The notes beneath the pieces are model-generated. The model saw only the letters and a list, made by a program, of their open reading frames with translations, was not told where the DNA came from and searched no databases. A stretch of 64,000 bases of DNA from Sanguinoderma infundibulare (Eukaryota > Basidiomycota > Agaricomycetes > Polyporales > Polyporaceae): positions 3,224,001 through 3,288,000 of the forward strand of contig JAVLRN010000004.1 in assembly GCA_032821775.1 (NCBI GenBank), read 5' to 3'. Every line of letters begins with the position of its first letter. Position 1 is the stretch's first letter. Below are positions 1-10,065 of this stretch, one piece after another. The position numbers and the translations under genes are program-made.

Positions 1-37
1 GCCACAGTGGTGTCGACGGTAAACGGGGCGGGTGTTA

Positions 38-698
38 CGGTAATTCACCGGTCCTTTGTACAACAAATCCTAGTTCACTTGATCCTTACTTCCCCCCTGG
101 TCTGTTCGTCAATCGGGTCACATGGACAATAAAAGTGATGTATGAACTATCATACCCCACACTTTCGCAGTGTACTCCCTGCGTGTTGTTGAAATCGTGG
201 CCTATCAGTTGCGAAGGCTGTTATCGGCCCTCCACCGGTCCTTTGTACAGCTCGCTTACGCTCAAAATTTCCTCTTATAGGTGCAATTATACCTATATCG
301 GGTAATTTGTCGCCTTTAGCGCTCGACGAAACGATATGTCCAATGCTTTTACATCTCCTCTAGGTGGTACTCAACGGAGGACCCAAAAACATTGGGAAAA
401 ACACTTAAAACTATCTAGAGGCCATAATTTCTAAGTGTCAGAGTTGTCGGTTGGGTATTGGTGGTATCATTGGTGAAAACCTAAAAATCGGCCTTTTTTG
501 GACTCGAAATCCACTCCCTTCCAATTTCTAGGACAAATGCCGGCCCCAAACTTCGGACGTAAGGGCCCATAAGGTATACATACGTTGTAGGATCTTTTTG
601 AGTCCGGAATTGGAAGGGGGCGGTCATAAATTGTCGTTGTACAAAGGACCGGTGGTGTACAAAGGACCGGTGGTGTACAAAGGACCGGTGAATTACTG
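38..698. mobile_element. MITE-like non-autonomous DNA transposon (Tc1/mariner/pogo type), 661 bp
   Basis: The ends are 25-nt terminal inverted repeats (38-62 and 674-698) differing at one position. They begin C(G/A)GTAATTCACCGG and are flanked by TA at 36-37 and 699-700. The uninterrupted homologous site in the intact BAG gene has one TA at 50160-50161, so the TA duplication is shown directly by comparison. No transposase-length frame lies inside. A 16-mer, CACCGGTCCTTTGTAC, occurs at 46-61 and 233-248. Its reverse complement occurs three times with an 18-bp period near the right end. TA target duplication and a CAGT-like terminus are typical of Tc1/mariner/pogo elements. The superfamily assignment is inference, since no transposase is present. 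Confidence 0.85.
639..690. repeat. Three tandem copies of a 16-bp motif (18-bp period) inside the MITE
   Basis: GTACAAAGGACCGGTG starts at 639, 657 and 675, spaced by GT. The last copy is part of the right terminal inverted repeat. Such subterminal arrays are commonly transposase-binding sites in DNA transposons, which is inference here. Confidence 0.85.
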
Positions 699-1679
699 TA
701 TGTCGATTTGTCGCTCATCGTCAGAGGGAGCGGAGACGGGCGTGACCTCCTCGACGTTGGCCAGCGCTGCCTCAGCAGTGGCGGCGAGAGACTCCTTGAC
801 CTCGACCGGAGTCTCTGTCTTCTCGATCGCGACCGGTACCTCGTCTGCCTCCTCACTATTTGCGGGGGCCTCCTCAACAGTGATCTCGACCTCGTTATCA
901 TTTAACCGTAGCCGACGCGCCCAACACCTGCGAGCTCACGCTTGCGCGCCTGGTCCGCTCGCGCTCGCGGCTCCGCTCCCTGCTCTCCCCGATCCGCCGC
1001 TCCATCGCCTCGAGCGCGCGCTCGACCTCCTTCACCATCTCCTTCCGCCGCCCGCGCACCTCCAGATCACCGTGACTCTCCACCGCGTCCAGCCTCGTGA
1101 GCAATTCGTTGAGCGCGTGCTCGTACGCATGGACGGCCGTGTTGTTCGGGGTGTACGCGAGCGCCGACTCCGTGTCGGACTCGGGCTCAGCTGGAGAGGG
1201 AAGTGGATCGGTGAAGTCGAGGTGCTCGGGGAACTCGAACGCGGCTTCGAGCTTGCGAAGCGCGTCCTCGACGGTGCTGATTTGCGCGAGCGAGAGCCTG
1301 CGCGCACGTCGGGCGCGGTAAAACTTGACCAGCTTCTCCGCGACCGCGGGCGGGAGCGCGGGCGTGCGGTGGACGTCGGCACCGTCGGCCTTCGTCTCCT
1401 CTTTCTTTGTCTCGGTTTTAGTGGTGGAGGCCGAAGGAGGGACGACGGGGGCGAGTTTCTCCTCGTTCACCAGGGTGGCATAAGAGCGAGAGAGGGGGGA
1501 AGAGTGGTGCTTGTGGCCGGAGGGACCTGCGACAGGCTCTCGAGGGTCGAACAGGCCTCAACTTCATTACGTTCGCATTAGTCGACCTCTCAGTGTGTAA
1601 TTCCACAAAACGTGAATAGCTTATAAATACGTAATATAACAACCATAGAACAAATACCGACTGCTTTGAACTCTAGACA

Positions 1680-1723
1680 GCCTACAACTCCAGACTCGAT
1701 GTTCGACCAGTCGCTGTCGTTCC
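1680..1723 (-). pseudogene. Remnant of the last codons of a BAG-domain gene
   Basis: On the minus strand this stretch matches the final codons and stop of the intact BAG gene (right copy 50785-50830): Asn-Asp-Ser-Asp-Trp-Ser, Glu-Ser, then TAG. It is fused at its upstream edge (about 1724-1735) to the 3' flank of P450-A copy 1. About 128 bp of unrelated DNA separates it from the larger internal BAG fragment at 1-1551. It marks a rearrangement junction. Confidence 0.7.
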
Positions 1724-1992
1724 TCCGGGTTCTCGGGCGTAACGGGATGACCATGATCCATAACGTTAAGAGGGGGGGGGGATTGGGATGTGAACTCGAG
1801 GCAAACATTTTGCTCACTTCGGTTGATGTCAGAGTAATCTTGGAAGACGACGACGTTTTTCCAGAATGTAATATTCTGAAAGAGAGCTAATCGTACCAAT
1901 GCATGGGCATCCAAAACGTTGATCAAGATGTGGACGTCTCGTCCAAACGGTTGAGAGGAATGGCGCACGCCTTCCTACATGTATTACTCTCC

Positions 1993-4419
1993 CTACACGA
2001 GCGAGATGCGAAGGGGCAGCGCTGCGCCGAGTTCCGGCTTTCCGCGGACGATAGGGACCATGCCGAATGAGATCGTGGCCTTCTGAACCTCGACCTTCTC
2101 CTTCGGAAGGTGGAACTGGAAGTTCTCTAGCAGCTCGGAGAGGAAGACTTGCATCTCCATGACCCTATGAAGCATCGTGCACGTCAGGGTGTCCGCGTCC
2201 GCGGTGGAAAGGATGAATGGGAATTTCGACGCACGAGAACCGCCATCCGATGCACCCGCGGTGGCCAGCAGCTGTGAGTATTCGAGTGAGTTTCGATGCG
2301 CGGCAGCGGAGCGACAGACTCTACTTACAGAACGTCATTCTGTCATTTGAGTGGAACGAGCTCAGCGATTCGGAAACACGCGATGGACACAGAGAGGTCG
2401 ACTCACAGGTTCGCAAAAACGCCCACGTTCACGAGCTGCTTCGACTCGGTCTCGGTGATGCGGAAGAAACGGTCGGGGTTCCACACATTGGCGTCCTCGC
2501 CCCAGACATCTGGAAGACTATGTCGACAACGCGCAGAAATGAGTCGCGCTGTGCCTTCGACACATGAGTTGGCGCAACGCACCGTTGGTATCCGAAAAAC
2601 GACGCATGGAAAACCTGCCCGGCCTTGACCGGAATCTCAGAGACCGTCTCGCCAGTGGTCGACACAACCGGGTGAGCGAGGGGAATGACATCGTCCTTCA
2701 GCGCAACACGCGGGAGGCCAAGAATAATGGGGTGCACCCGGAGTGTCTCCTGTGTGACATCGGAACAAGCATGGTCAATTCATGTTCTCCTTCGCGTGGG
2801 CACTGCGACACTAGAACTTGCCTTTATCGCGTTCATCGTCACGGTCATCGAATCCAAGTCTTCAGCGGTAAGCTCGTGGTCTTCGCGAGCACTGATGACC
2901 TTCGCGCGGGTATCTCTGATCTCCTGACGCATGCGCTCCTGGTACTCGGGGTGCCGCGCAAGCTCATACAGCAAGAAAGTTAGCGTGTTCGACGTCGTCT
3001 CATGGCCTGCGATCGTCAGCGTAAACATCTCCGCGATGAGCTCTGCATCGTTCAAGCGCGTCTTCGCATCCGCAGAGGAGTTCGCTTTGACTTCATCCTC
3101 TGCGTGAGCACGGCCATTGTGTCAAACCGTGAATGCACAACTTACTCAATAGACTCATGACATTCACCTTCTTGTCCGCATCCATGTCGGGGACTTGCTC
3201 GCGCAGGATTTGTCTGCCGTACTGCCTGAAGAGGTTGTTCAGGTTCAGCAAGCGCCTGAACGGATCCACCGGGAGGTACTTGAACAATTTGAGGATCGGC
3301 GTCGGGAGGTAGTCCCAAGTAGCGCGGAAGAGGATGGACACCTTTGCTGGCTTATACTCGACGTCCTTGCTGCGAATCTGTCAACCTCGATACCAAGCAA
3401 TGAGCATCATACGGTCCTCTGCACTCACAAGAGGTTGTCGTATCCTTTGGCGATGGCGCTGCGCTCGCCGTCGTCGAGAGCATTGTAATTGTAGTCGAAC
3501 GCGGCTACGGGGTCATTAAGCAAGTGCTCGTACACAGGGAGGATCGTATCCACTGCGAGGTACTAGTCACCTTCGCCGATGATGTCGAGCGCAGCACGCG
3601 CGAGCCACTTGTTCATCATGACGTCCAACTCCCCGGTAGCCATGAGCTCTCCCTTCCATTTCTCTGACAGCTGAGGACAGATGTTCAGACCATGTGCGTA
3701 TGGGCGTAATCTTATGACACACCTTGTTGGCGATGCGCTGGAACAAAGGTAGGAAGGTCCGCAATTGCGGAGTGGTGAAAGCAGGTTGCATGATCTTCCG
3801 GTGACGGTAATGGTCCTCGCCTAACGTAACAGAGACGTGAAACGTTGAACCGGAATTGATGCTACAGAGGTTTGTCTTACCCAAAACTGTCGCAATGCCC
3901 GGGCCTGTCGTGAGATACCCCGCGAAGTTCTGGGACGTTTTCTTGGTATAATCATAGCCAGATTTTTGGAAGACATGCTGGATCGCCTGAGGATCACACG
4001 GTTCAGCAGACCATCCTTTCTATGTAATACGATGCCAACTCACTTTGGGGTCCACGCTCATCAGGACGTCGGTCTACCGTGGCCGAGGGAATCGCGTGAG
4101 AGAGAGAGCATATGTGGGACACATCAACATTGGACGAACCCCGAAGGCACCCCGAGTCCGCCAAGTTGAGCCGTACTCTTTCATCCACTGCAACTCCAAA
4201 GTCCCTGCCTCATCTTGCAGGAAGAGAGCAGCCTCGTGCCCTTTGATGCCGTGATCGTTGTTGCTATGCAGATGGCATTGAAACTCTCCACTCACCGAAC
4301 AAGAAGGATGGAGATTGAGGTCCTCGGATGTGCTTGATGGGTCGCGTGCTGTTGAACGAGCGATAAACAGCCCAGGTGACGCTGGTAGCAACGATTCCTA
4401 CAAGCAGATAGACCGACAT
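1993..4419 (-). CDS. Cytochrome P450 monooxygenase (family A, tandem copy 1)
   Basis: A heme-thiolate monooxygenase that would use a partner reductase at the endoplasmic reticulum; substrate unknown. About 14 exons were traced by comparison with the right-hand copy. Key parts are an N-terminal membrane anchor (residues about 3-20), the I-helix AGHETTSN, the K-helix ETLR in an exon preceded by a GC-AG intron, and a heme-binding loop read as SAGHRGCIGWRF with the ligand Cys. Copies 2 and 3 have Leu where this copy has His before the Arg. Other changes are an in-frame 9-nt deletion before the exon ending VMSLL, and a CAG-to-TAG change that ends the protein one residue early. All splice sites I checked are usable. 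The TATA box of its sisters is altered here (4494-4502), so it may be weakly expressed. Start chosen because MSVYLLVG matches the MSF(H/Y)VLAG starts of the sisters. Confidence 0.8.
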
Positions 4420-4493
4420 TAGAGAGCAAGTGATCAGAGAAAGCCGCTGCTGTCAATGTAAGGAGACACACTCTCAGTTTGGGGGGTGGTCGA

Positions 4494-4502
4494 CCCTTAA
4501 GT
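4494..4502 (-). promoter_or_regulatory. Degenerate TATA box of P450-A copy 1
   Basis: The position that reads CATATAAAG upstream of copies 2 and 3 reads CACTTAAGG here, in otherwise conserved flanks (the CTCCCC side and the GTGGTC side). Confidence 0.55.
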
Positions 4503-4821
4503 GGGGAGATAGAGAGTACGACACCATGAACCTTGATTTGTAAGATGATGGGCTCTATCTTGACGCGCGGATAACCATAACATTATAATACGAAGGCGGG
4601 TATTCGGATGTGAACTCGAGGTAAACGTTGCTCGCTTCGGTTGATGTCAGAGTAGCCGTGGAGGACGAGGACGTTTGTCCAGAGTGTGAATGTATATCGG
4701 TCTATTCGGAAAGAGTGCTAATTGTATCAATGAAAGGGCATCCGACAACTTGATCAAGACGTGGACGTCTCGTCCAAAAGGTTTGGGACGAATGGCGCAT
4801 CCCTTCCTACATGTATTACCC

Positions 4822-7257
4822 TCACTGCACGAGCGAGATGCGAAGGGGAAGCGCTGCGCCGAGTTCTGGCTTTCCGCGAATGATAGGGACCATGCCGATT
4901 GAAATCGCGGCCTTCTGAACCTCGACCTTCTCCTTCGGAAGGTGGAACTGGAAGTTCTCGAGCAGTTCTGAGAGGAAGACTTGCATCTCCATGACCCTGT
5001 GAGAGCGTCGTACACGTCAGCGCGTCCACGTCTGGGGTGGAAAAAATGAACGGGAATATCGACGCACGAGAACCGCCACCCGATGCACCCGCGGAGGCCA
5101 GCAGCTGTGAGTATTCGAGTGAGCTTCGATGCGCGGCAGCGGCGAGACAGACTGTGCTTACAGAACGTCATTCTGTTATTTGAGTGGATTGAGCTCAGCA
5201 GTTCGGAAACACGCGATGGACACAGAGAGATCGACTCACAGGTTCGCAAAAACACCAACGTTCACGAGCTGCTTCGACTCGGTCTCAGCGAAGCGGAAGA
5301 AACGGTCGGGGTTCCAAACATTGGCGTCCTCGCCCCAGACATCTGGAAGACTATGTCGACAACGCGCAGAAATGAGTCGCACTATGCCTTCTACACATGA
5401 GTTGGCGCAACGCACCGTTGGTATCCGAAAAACGACGCATGGAAGACCTGCCCGGCCTTGACCGGAATCTCAGAGACCGTCTCGCCAGTGGTCGACACAA
5501 CGGGGTGAGCGAGGGGGATGACATCATCTTTCACCGCAACACGGGGGAGGCCAAGAGCGATGGGGTGCACCCGGAGTGTCTCCTGTGTGACATCGGAACA
5601 AGCATGGTCAATTCTTATTCTCCTTAGCGCGCACACACATACTAGAACTTGCCTTTATCGCGTTCATCGTCACGGTCATCGAATCCAAGTCTTCAGCGGT
5701 AAACTCGCGGTCTCCGCGAGCACCGATGACCTTCGCGCGGGTGTCTCTGATCTCCTGACGCATGCGCTCCTGGTACTCGGGGTGCCGCGCAAGCTCGTAC
5801 AGCAGGAACGTGAGCGTGTTCGACGTCGTCTCGTGGCCCGCGAGCGTCAGCGTGAACATTTCCGCGATGAGCTCTTCATCGTCCAAGCGCGTCTTCGCGT
5901 CGGCAGAGGAGTTCGCTTTGACTTCATCCTCTGCGTGAGCACGGCCATTGTGTCAAACCGTGAATGCACAACTTACTCAATAGACTCATGACATCCTTGC
6001 TATTCACCTTCTTCTCCGTATCCACGTTGGGACCTTGCTCGCGCAAGATTTGTCTGCCGTACTGCCTGAAGAGGTCGTTCACGTTCAGCAAGCGCTTGTA
6101 TGGGTCCACTGGGAGGTACTTGAACAATTTGAGGATCGGGGTCGGGAGGTAGTCCCAAGTAGCGCGGAAGAGGATGGATGTCTTCGCTGGCTTATAGTCC
6201 ATGTCCTTACTGTGAATCTGTCAATCTCGATACCACGAAATGAGCATCATACGGTCCTCTGCACTCACAAGAGGTTGTCGTATCCTTTGGCGATAGCGCT
6301 GCGCTCGCCGTCTTCGAGAGTATTGTAGTTGTAGTCGAACGCGGCTACGGAGTCGTTAAGCAAGTGCTCGTGCGAGGAGGGTCGTAGCCATTGCAAAATA
6401 CTGATTACCTTCTCCGATGATGTCGAGCGCGGCACGTGCGAGCCACTTGTTCATCATGAGGTCCAACTCCCCCGTAGCCACGAGCTCTCCCTTCCATTTC
6501 TCTGACAGCTGAGGACAGAAGTTTAGACCGTGTGAGCATGAGCGTAATCATATGACACACCTTGCTGGCGATGCGCTGGAACAATGGTAGGAAAGTTCGC
6601 AATTGCGGAGTGGTGAACGCAGGGTGCATGATCTTCCGGTGACGGCGATGGTCCTCGTCTATATGTACGAGAGACCTGAACAATTGAATGCGAGACGACG
6701 CTGCGAGGAATGTTTCTTACCCAAAACTGTCACAATGCCGGGGCCTGTCATGATATGATTCATAAAGTTCTGGGACGTCTTCTTGGTGTAGTTGTAGCCA
6801 GATTTTTGGAAGACATGCTGGATCGCCTGAGGATCACACGGTTCAGCAGACCATCCTTTCTATGTAATAGGATACTAACTCACTTTGGGATCCACGCTCA
6901 TAAGGACGTCGGTCTACCACGGTCGAGGCAACCACGTGAGAGGGAGAACACGTGGGACACGGTAAAATTGGACGAACCCCGAAGGCACCCCGAGTCCTCC
7001 AAGTTGAGCCATACTCTTTCATCCATTGCAACTCCAAAGTCCCTGCGTCATCTTGCAGGACGAGAGCAGCGTCGTGCCCTTGGATGCCGTAATCGTTATT
7101 TCTACGTACAAGACATCGAAACTCGCCACTCACCGAACAAGAAGGATGGAGATGGGGGTCCTCGGATGTGCTTGATGGGCCGCTTGCTGTTGAACGAGCG
7201 ATAAACAGCCCAGATGACACTGGCAGCGATGATTCCTGCGAGAACGTGGAACGACAT
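4822..7257 (-). CDS. Cytochrome P450 monooxygenase (family A, tandem copy 2)
   Basis: Microsomal P450 of the same family as the genes at 1993-4419 and 55317-57753. It has an N-terminal anchor (MSFHVLAGIIAASVIW), an exon with RATWDYLPTPILK, I-helix AGHETTSN, K-helix ETLRVHP, and heme loop SAGLRGCIGWRF with the conserved Cys. The last exon ends RISLVQ. Frame and splice signals are intact in every exon examined, including an 11-nt exon (AATGACGTTCT) just before the heme-loop exon and a conserved GC-AG intron before the K-helix exon. Predicted length is about 548 residues, within the normal P450 range. A TATA box lies 58 bp upstream of the ATG. The gene sits between its tandem twin and the dead P450-B; all three are transcribed leftward. 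Substrate class cannot be read from the sequence. Confidence 0.87.
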
Positions 7258-7314
7258 CGGGGAGTAAGTGATTGGAGAAAGGAGACACACTCTCAGCTCC
7301 TGGGGGTGGACGTT

Positions 7315-7323
7315 CTTTATATG
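7315..7323 (-). promoter_or_regulatory. TATA box of P450-A copy 2
   Basis: CATATAAAG on the minus strand, 58 bp upstream of the ATG at 7257; identical to the element before the right-hand copy (55251-55259). Confidence 0.65.
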
Positions 7324-7330
7324 CGGGGAG

Positions 7331-8229
7331 ATAGAGAGGACGACACTTTGAACATTGATAAGATGACTGGCTAAGTTGTCCCGACGAACGTAGGAGCGAA
7401 GACGTCATGGCAATACATTTCGGTAGAACTGGTGGTAAGAGGAGCTTACACCTAGACAAACGACGGGACGGTTACCCCTTCTTGCCGAATCGGCTTCGCG
7501 GTTTGTCCGACACCATCACGTCACTGTACGAAGTGTAATTAGGTTCGCAATGCATGTGAAAGACCCTAAAAAGAATATCAATATCGTATTTGAGACTGTC
7601 TCAGAGTATCGGCAGGCGTATTCACGCCACTCACCATATTTTAGGACTGGCGTCGACCGCACGAGCATGGCCTACGGAAAGCCTTAGTGACTTAGCTGAA
7701 TTTGCCGTCCGTGGCTGGAAAAGAGCAGCAAGGTTCAGCGCACATGACATGTTGACACTAGAGCGGTTGCATCTGCGGCGTGTGCGCAGATGAGATACCG
7801 CGCCCAATCGTAATCGAGCCCTTCATGTGGGAGGGAGAAAGGCGGATGGGATAAGAGCCCTGACCAGACATTAGTAATTGATCATCTACGGACTCGATTG
7901 TCAGCTCGACAATCGCCGATCGCAGTTGCTGATTTGAACATCTGAACTCAGGCTGCGAATCAGAATAGCCAAAAATCTGCATTGCACCACGCCCACGCAA
8001 GAACACTCACACGAAGCAACGACGGTGTTAGAGAGTTGGGTCAACAGCGTATGCGAAAACATGTCCAATCGTGCGTTTAATCAGCGTTGGTCCGGCTGGA
8101 CTGTCTGATGAGAGCTTCCATCGCCGGGGAACGCGGAACAATACGACATTCGAAAGGTTCGTGTCGTCTACCGAAAAAGAACGGTGCTAAGTTTTCACTG
8201 AACAGGCGTCACAAAGATATGTTACTTAC
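7331..8229. other. Intergenic DNA shared with the right arm (54353-55250)
   Basis: No gene recognised. The stretch matches the region between the two P450s of the right arm in reverse orientation, which shows that the duplication copied non-coding DNA as well as genes. Confidence 0.7.
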
Positions 8230-9993
8230 GAGACGGCACAGTCCAGAGAAAGCTTAGGATTGACCGGGGCAGGTTGCCTATCTTCTTGGAGACGAGGTTT
8301 GATGTCGAACACATGGAGGACGGACGCGATCATGAGAAAGGCGGAGTCGAGGGCAAAAAGCCTCCCCGGACATATTCTGCAACAGGCCCCGTGTTAGCAT
8401 CGGCATGCCATAGATTATGGGGCAGCTTCGCGGCACCTGCGTCCGAAGCCAAACTGGAACTTGACGGGATCTCGCACACTACTATCCAGCTGACCATCTT
8501 TCAAGAATCGTTCAGGGCGGAACAACTCCGGGTCGGGGTACGCCACGGGGTCGCGAGACATAGCTATGCCATCGCACGGACTCCTTTAGGACCGCGTTCA
8601 CGTATGGCAATGAGTCACGGTCCGAAAATTCTGGGAGACAATCGGGGCCAACAACTGCATTGAGTTCGCCTTGAGCCTGCCTTTGTACCATTGCGAGATA
8701 AAATGCCGTCATCAATGCATACGTCTAGACCTCACGTCAGCAGGGGGTGGAGATGTCAGCGCGCGCACCGTGTCAACACCAGCTAAGTAAATAGACGTTA
8801 GCGAATAGACAAGGAGGCTATCCAAACGACGATGGCATACCTACGTAGGCTATGCCTGTGACGTCTTTGAAATGCTCCTCGTCCTCCATCGAGGTATTCT
8901 CGCTCTCTTTCCCACTGTTTTCCAGAAGGGAAACGGTCATGCACGGCCGCGCACATCCTTGAGCCGGAGAAAATCGTTAGGATTCTGGGAAGTGTTGGAG
9001 GCACTGGTCGAATCCCACCATCTTGTCGACGACCGCGTCAAACGCGACGTTCCTCACTGCAAGAAGTTCGTCCTTCCACCCATTCGCATCTTTTTTGAAT
9101 CGAGCACCAGGAAACCACGTCGGCAGGGCCGCAAGCCACGGGAAGAGTTCTACAAGGAACCGGCCGGGCGTGACGATCTCGCCGAAGATACTTGCCCCTC
9201 TCTCGGCGATAGCGACGTACTTGTTGTTGTCACCCATGACTTCGATGCCGTAGACGGTATCCATCACCGACCCGGCTATCTCGCTGTGAAACTTCTCAGC
9301 AAGCAAACAAGCAATCCGCTCGGAAGTCGTTGACGTACCGATGAGTGCGTGCAAGGAAGACCTCAGGCGACTCGAGCAATGCGCTCAGTAGTTGATTCGA
9401 CGCCCGATGATGTGTCGAGTGATACTCCGGCATCACACCTTGCTGAAAGAACTCGTGGAACGTCCGCCGACAGCGGCGCCAGGCAGATGTGTACCTCTGC
9501 ACTGAAAACTGCTACCTTAGGCCGGCGGTGGTGGAAGCTGTAGTTAGCATATTGTGGGCCTGGGCAAGAAAGCTCTGCCAATACTGACAGTTCTGCCATG
9601 ACCATACGCGGCCTGTCCGACGTGTGCACAGATCGATTCTCGAGCAGAGCGACCGCGATGTCATAGGAATCAATGACAACGGTTGGTCGACCGAAGACAG
9701 AGAGATAGACGAGATCGCCTAGCGGCGGGGTGGTCGCAAACGTCAGCTCTGACGACTCCAATCGACATGAAGCGACACGCACCGTACTTCTCGCTCATCT
9801 CGTGGAACAGAGGGGCCACGTTCTTGGTGGGCATGTCGAATAGATTATCGATGAAGGGGAGTGGGCGGGGTCCGGGAGGCAAAGGGAGAACTGATGCGGC
9901 CGCCGTTCTGTTTCTCCATAAAACCCCGAAGGCTCCTACCGCGAACAGTAGAAAGGCCGCGCAGAGAAGATCGCCTACGTCGGGAATGAGCAT
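8230..9993 (-). pseudogene. Cytochrome P450 (family B), inactivated copy
   Basis: Counterpart of the intact gene at 52420-54352. The start region is present: an N-terminal anchor, then a Pro-rich PLPPGPRPLPFI hinge and NLFDMPTKNVAPLFHEM. So is a heme exon with CPGR. Disabling changes: near 9520 the conserved Met-Trp of exon 3 reads Arg-stop (TAG) and the local acceptor is altered. Near 8690 four residues are missing after ALYLAMVQ. Near 8560 a deletion joins the K-helix segment (KESVRWH) to the exon normally starting AMSRDP, which removes the LPLGVPH to NGW region, the intron, and the frame. It could make no working P450. A TATTTAT element is still present upstream (10053-10061). Confidence 0.88.
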
Positions 9994-10052
9994 ATCGAGG
10001 TTGGGGGTAAAGAGAGGAATCGCGCGCCTGCCTTCTCTCCGTCCAAGGAGCT

Positions 10053-10061
10053 GATAAATAG
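10053..10061 (-). promoter_or_regulatory. TATA-like element before the dead P450-B
   Basis: CTATTTATC on the minus strand, 60 bp upstream of the ATG at 9993. The same element precedes the intact right copy (52361-52368). Confidence 0.5.
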
Positions 10062-10065
10062 ATGG

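Larger units (their letters stand above)
1..1551 (-). pseudogene. BAG-domain protein gene, decayed internal fragment
   Basis: Read on the minus strand, 1551 to 700 and then 36 to 1 match the interior of the intact BAG-domain gene at 48332-50827 (its 49271 to about 50205). The most conserved part is the charged BAG helical region around 960-1330. The copy has no start region, and its left end runs out of the window. It carries a 9-nt deletion near 1540 and a deletion of about 26 nt near 900 that shifts the frame and brings in a stop just after the Ser/Arg-rich stretch. A 661-bp element (38-698) splits it. The remaining open frame (898-1470) would encode about 190 residues with the BAG helices, but no promoter or initiator context is visible. 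I infer a dead partial duplicate. A truncated BAG peptide made from an internal Met is possible but unlikely. Confidence 0.85.
1728..7330 (-). repeat. Tandem duplication of the P450-A transcription unit
   Basis: Two head-to-tail copies of promoter, gene and 3' flank, about 2.84 kb per unit (start codons at 4419 and 7257). Sequence similarity runs through exons, introns and about 150 bp of 3' flank. The 3' flank of the upstream copy joins the promoter of the downstream copy near 4560. Confidence 0.85.
4575..10065 (-). repeat. Left arm of a large inverted segmental duplication (P450-B, intergenic, P450-A)
   Basis: The reverse complement of this segment aligns with 52355-57985 through the P450-B gene, the roughly 1-kb intergenic region and P450-A, non-coding parts included. 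Gene order and relative orientation are kept. Differences are scattered substitutions and small indels, plus gene-killing lesions in the left P450-B. Confidence 0.85.

Noticed and set aside
639..690. Evenly spaced repeats considered as a CRISPR-like array
   Set aside because: Two-base spacers, only three units, part of a transposon terminus, and a eukaryotic genome.
598..1581. 327-codon plus frame at the left edge
   Set aside because: Antisense to the BAG fragment and reads through the MITE; no motif.
1993..4419. P450-A copy 1 as a pseudogene
   Set aside because: Despite the TATA change, the His substitution and a one-codon shorter end, every exon frame and splice site checked is intact, so I kept it as a gene.
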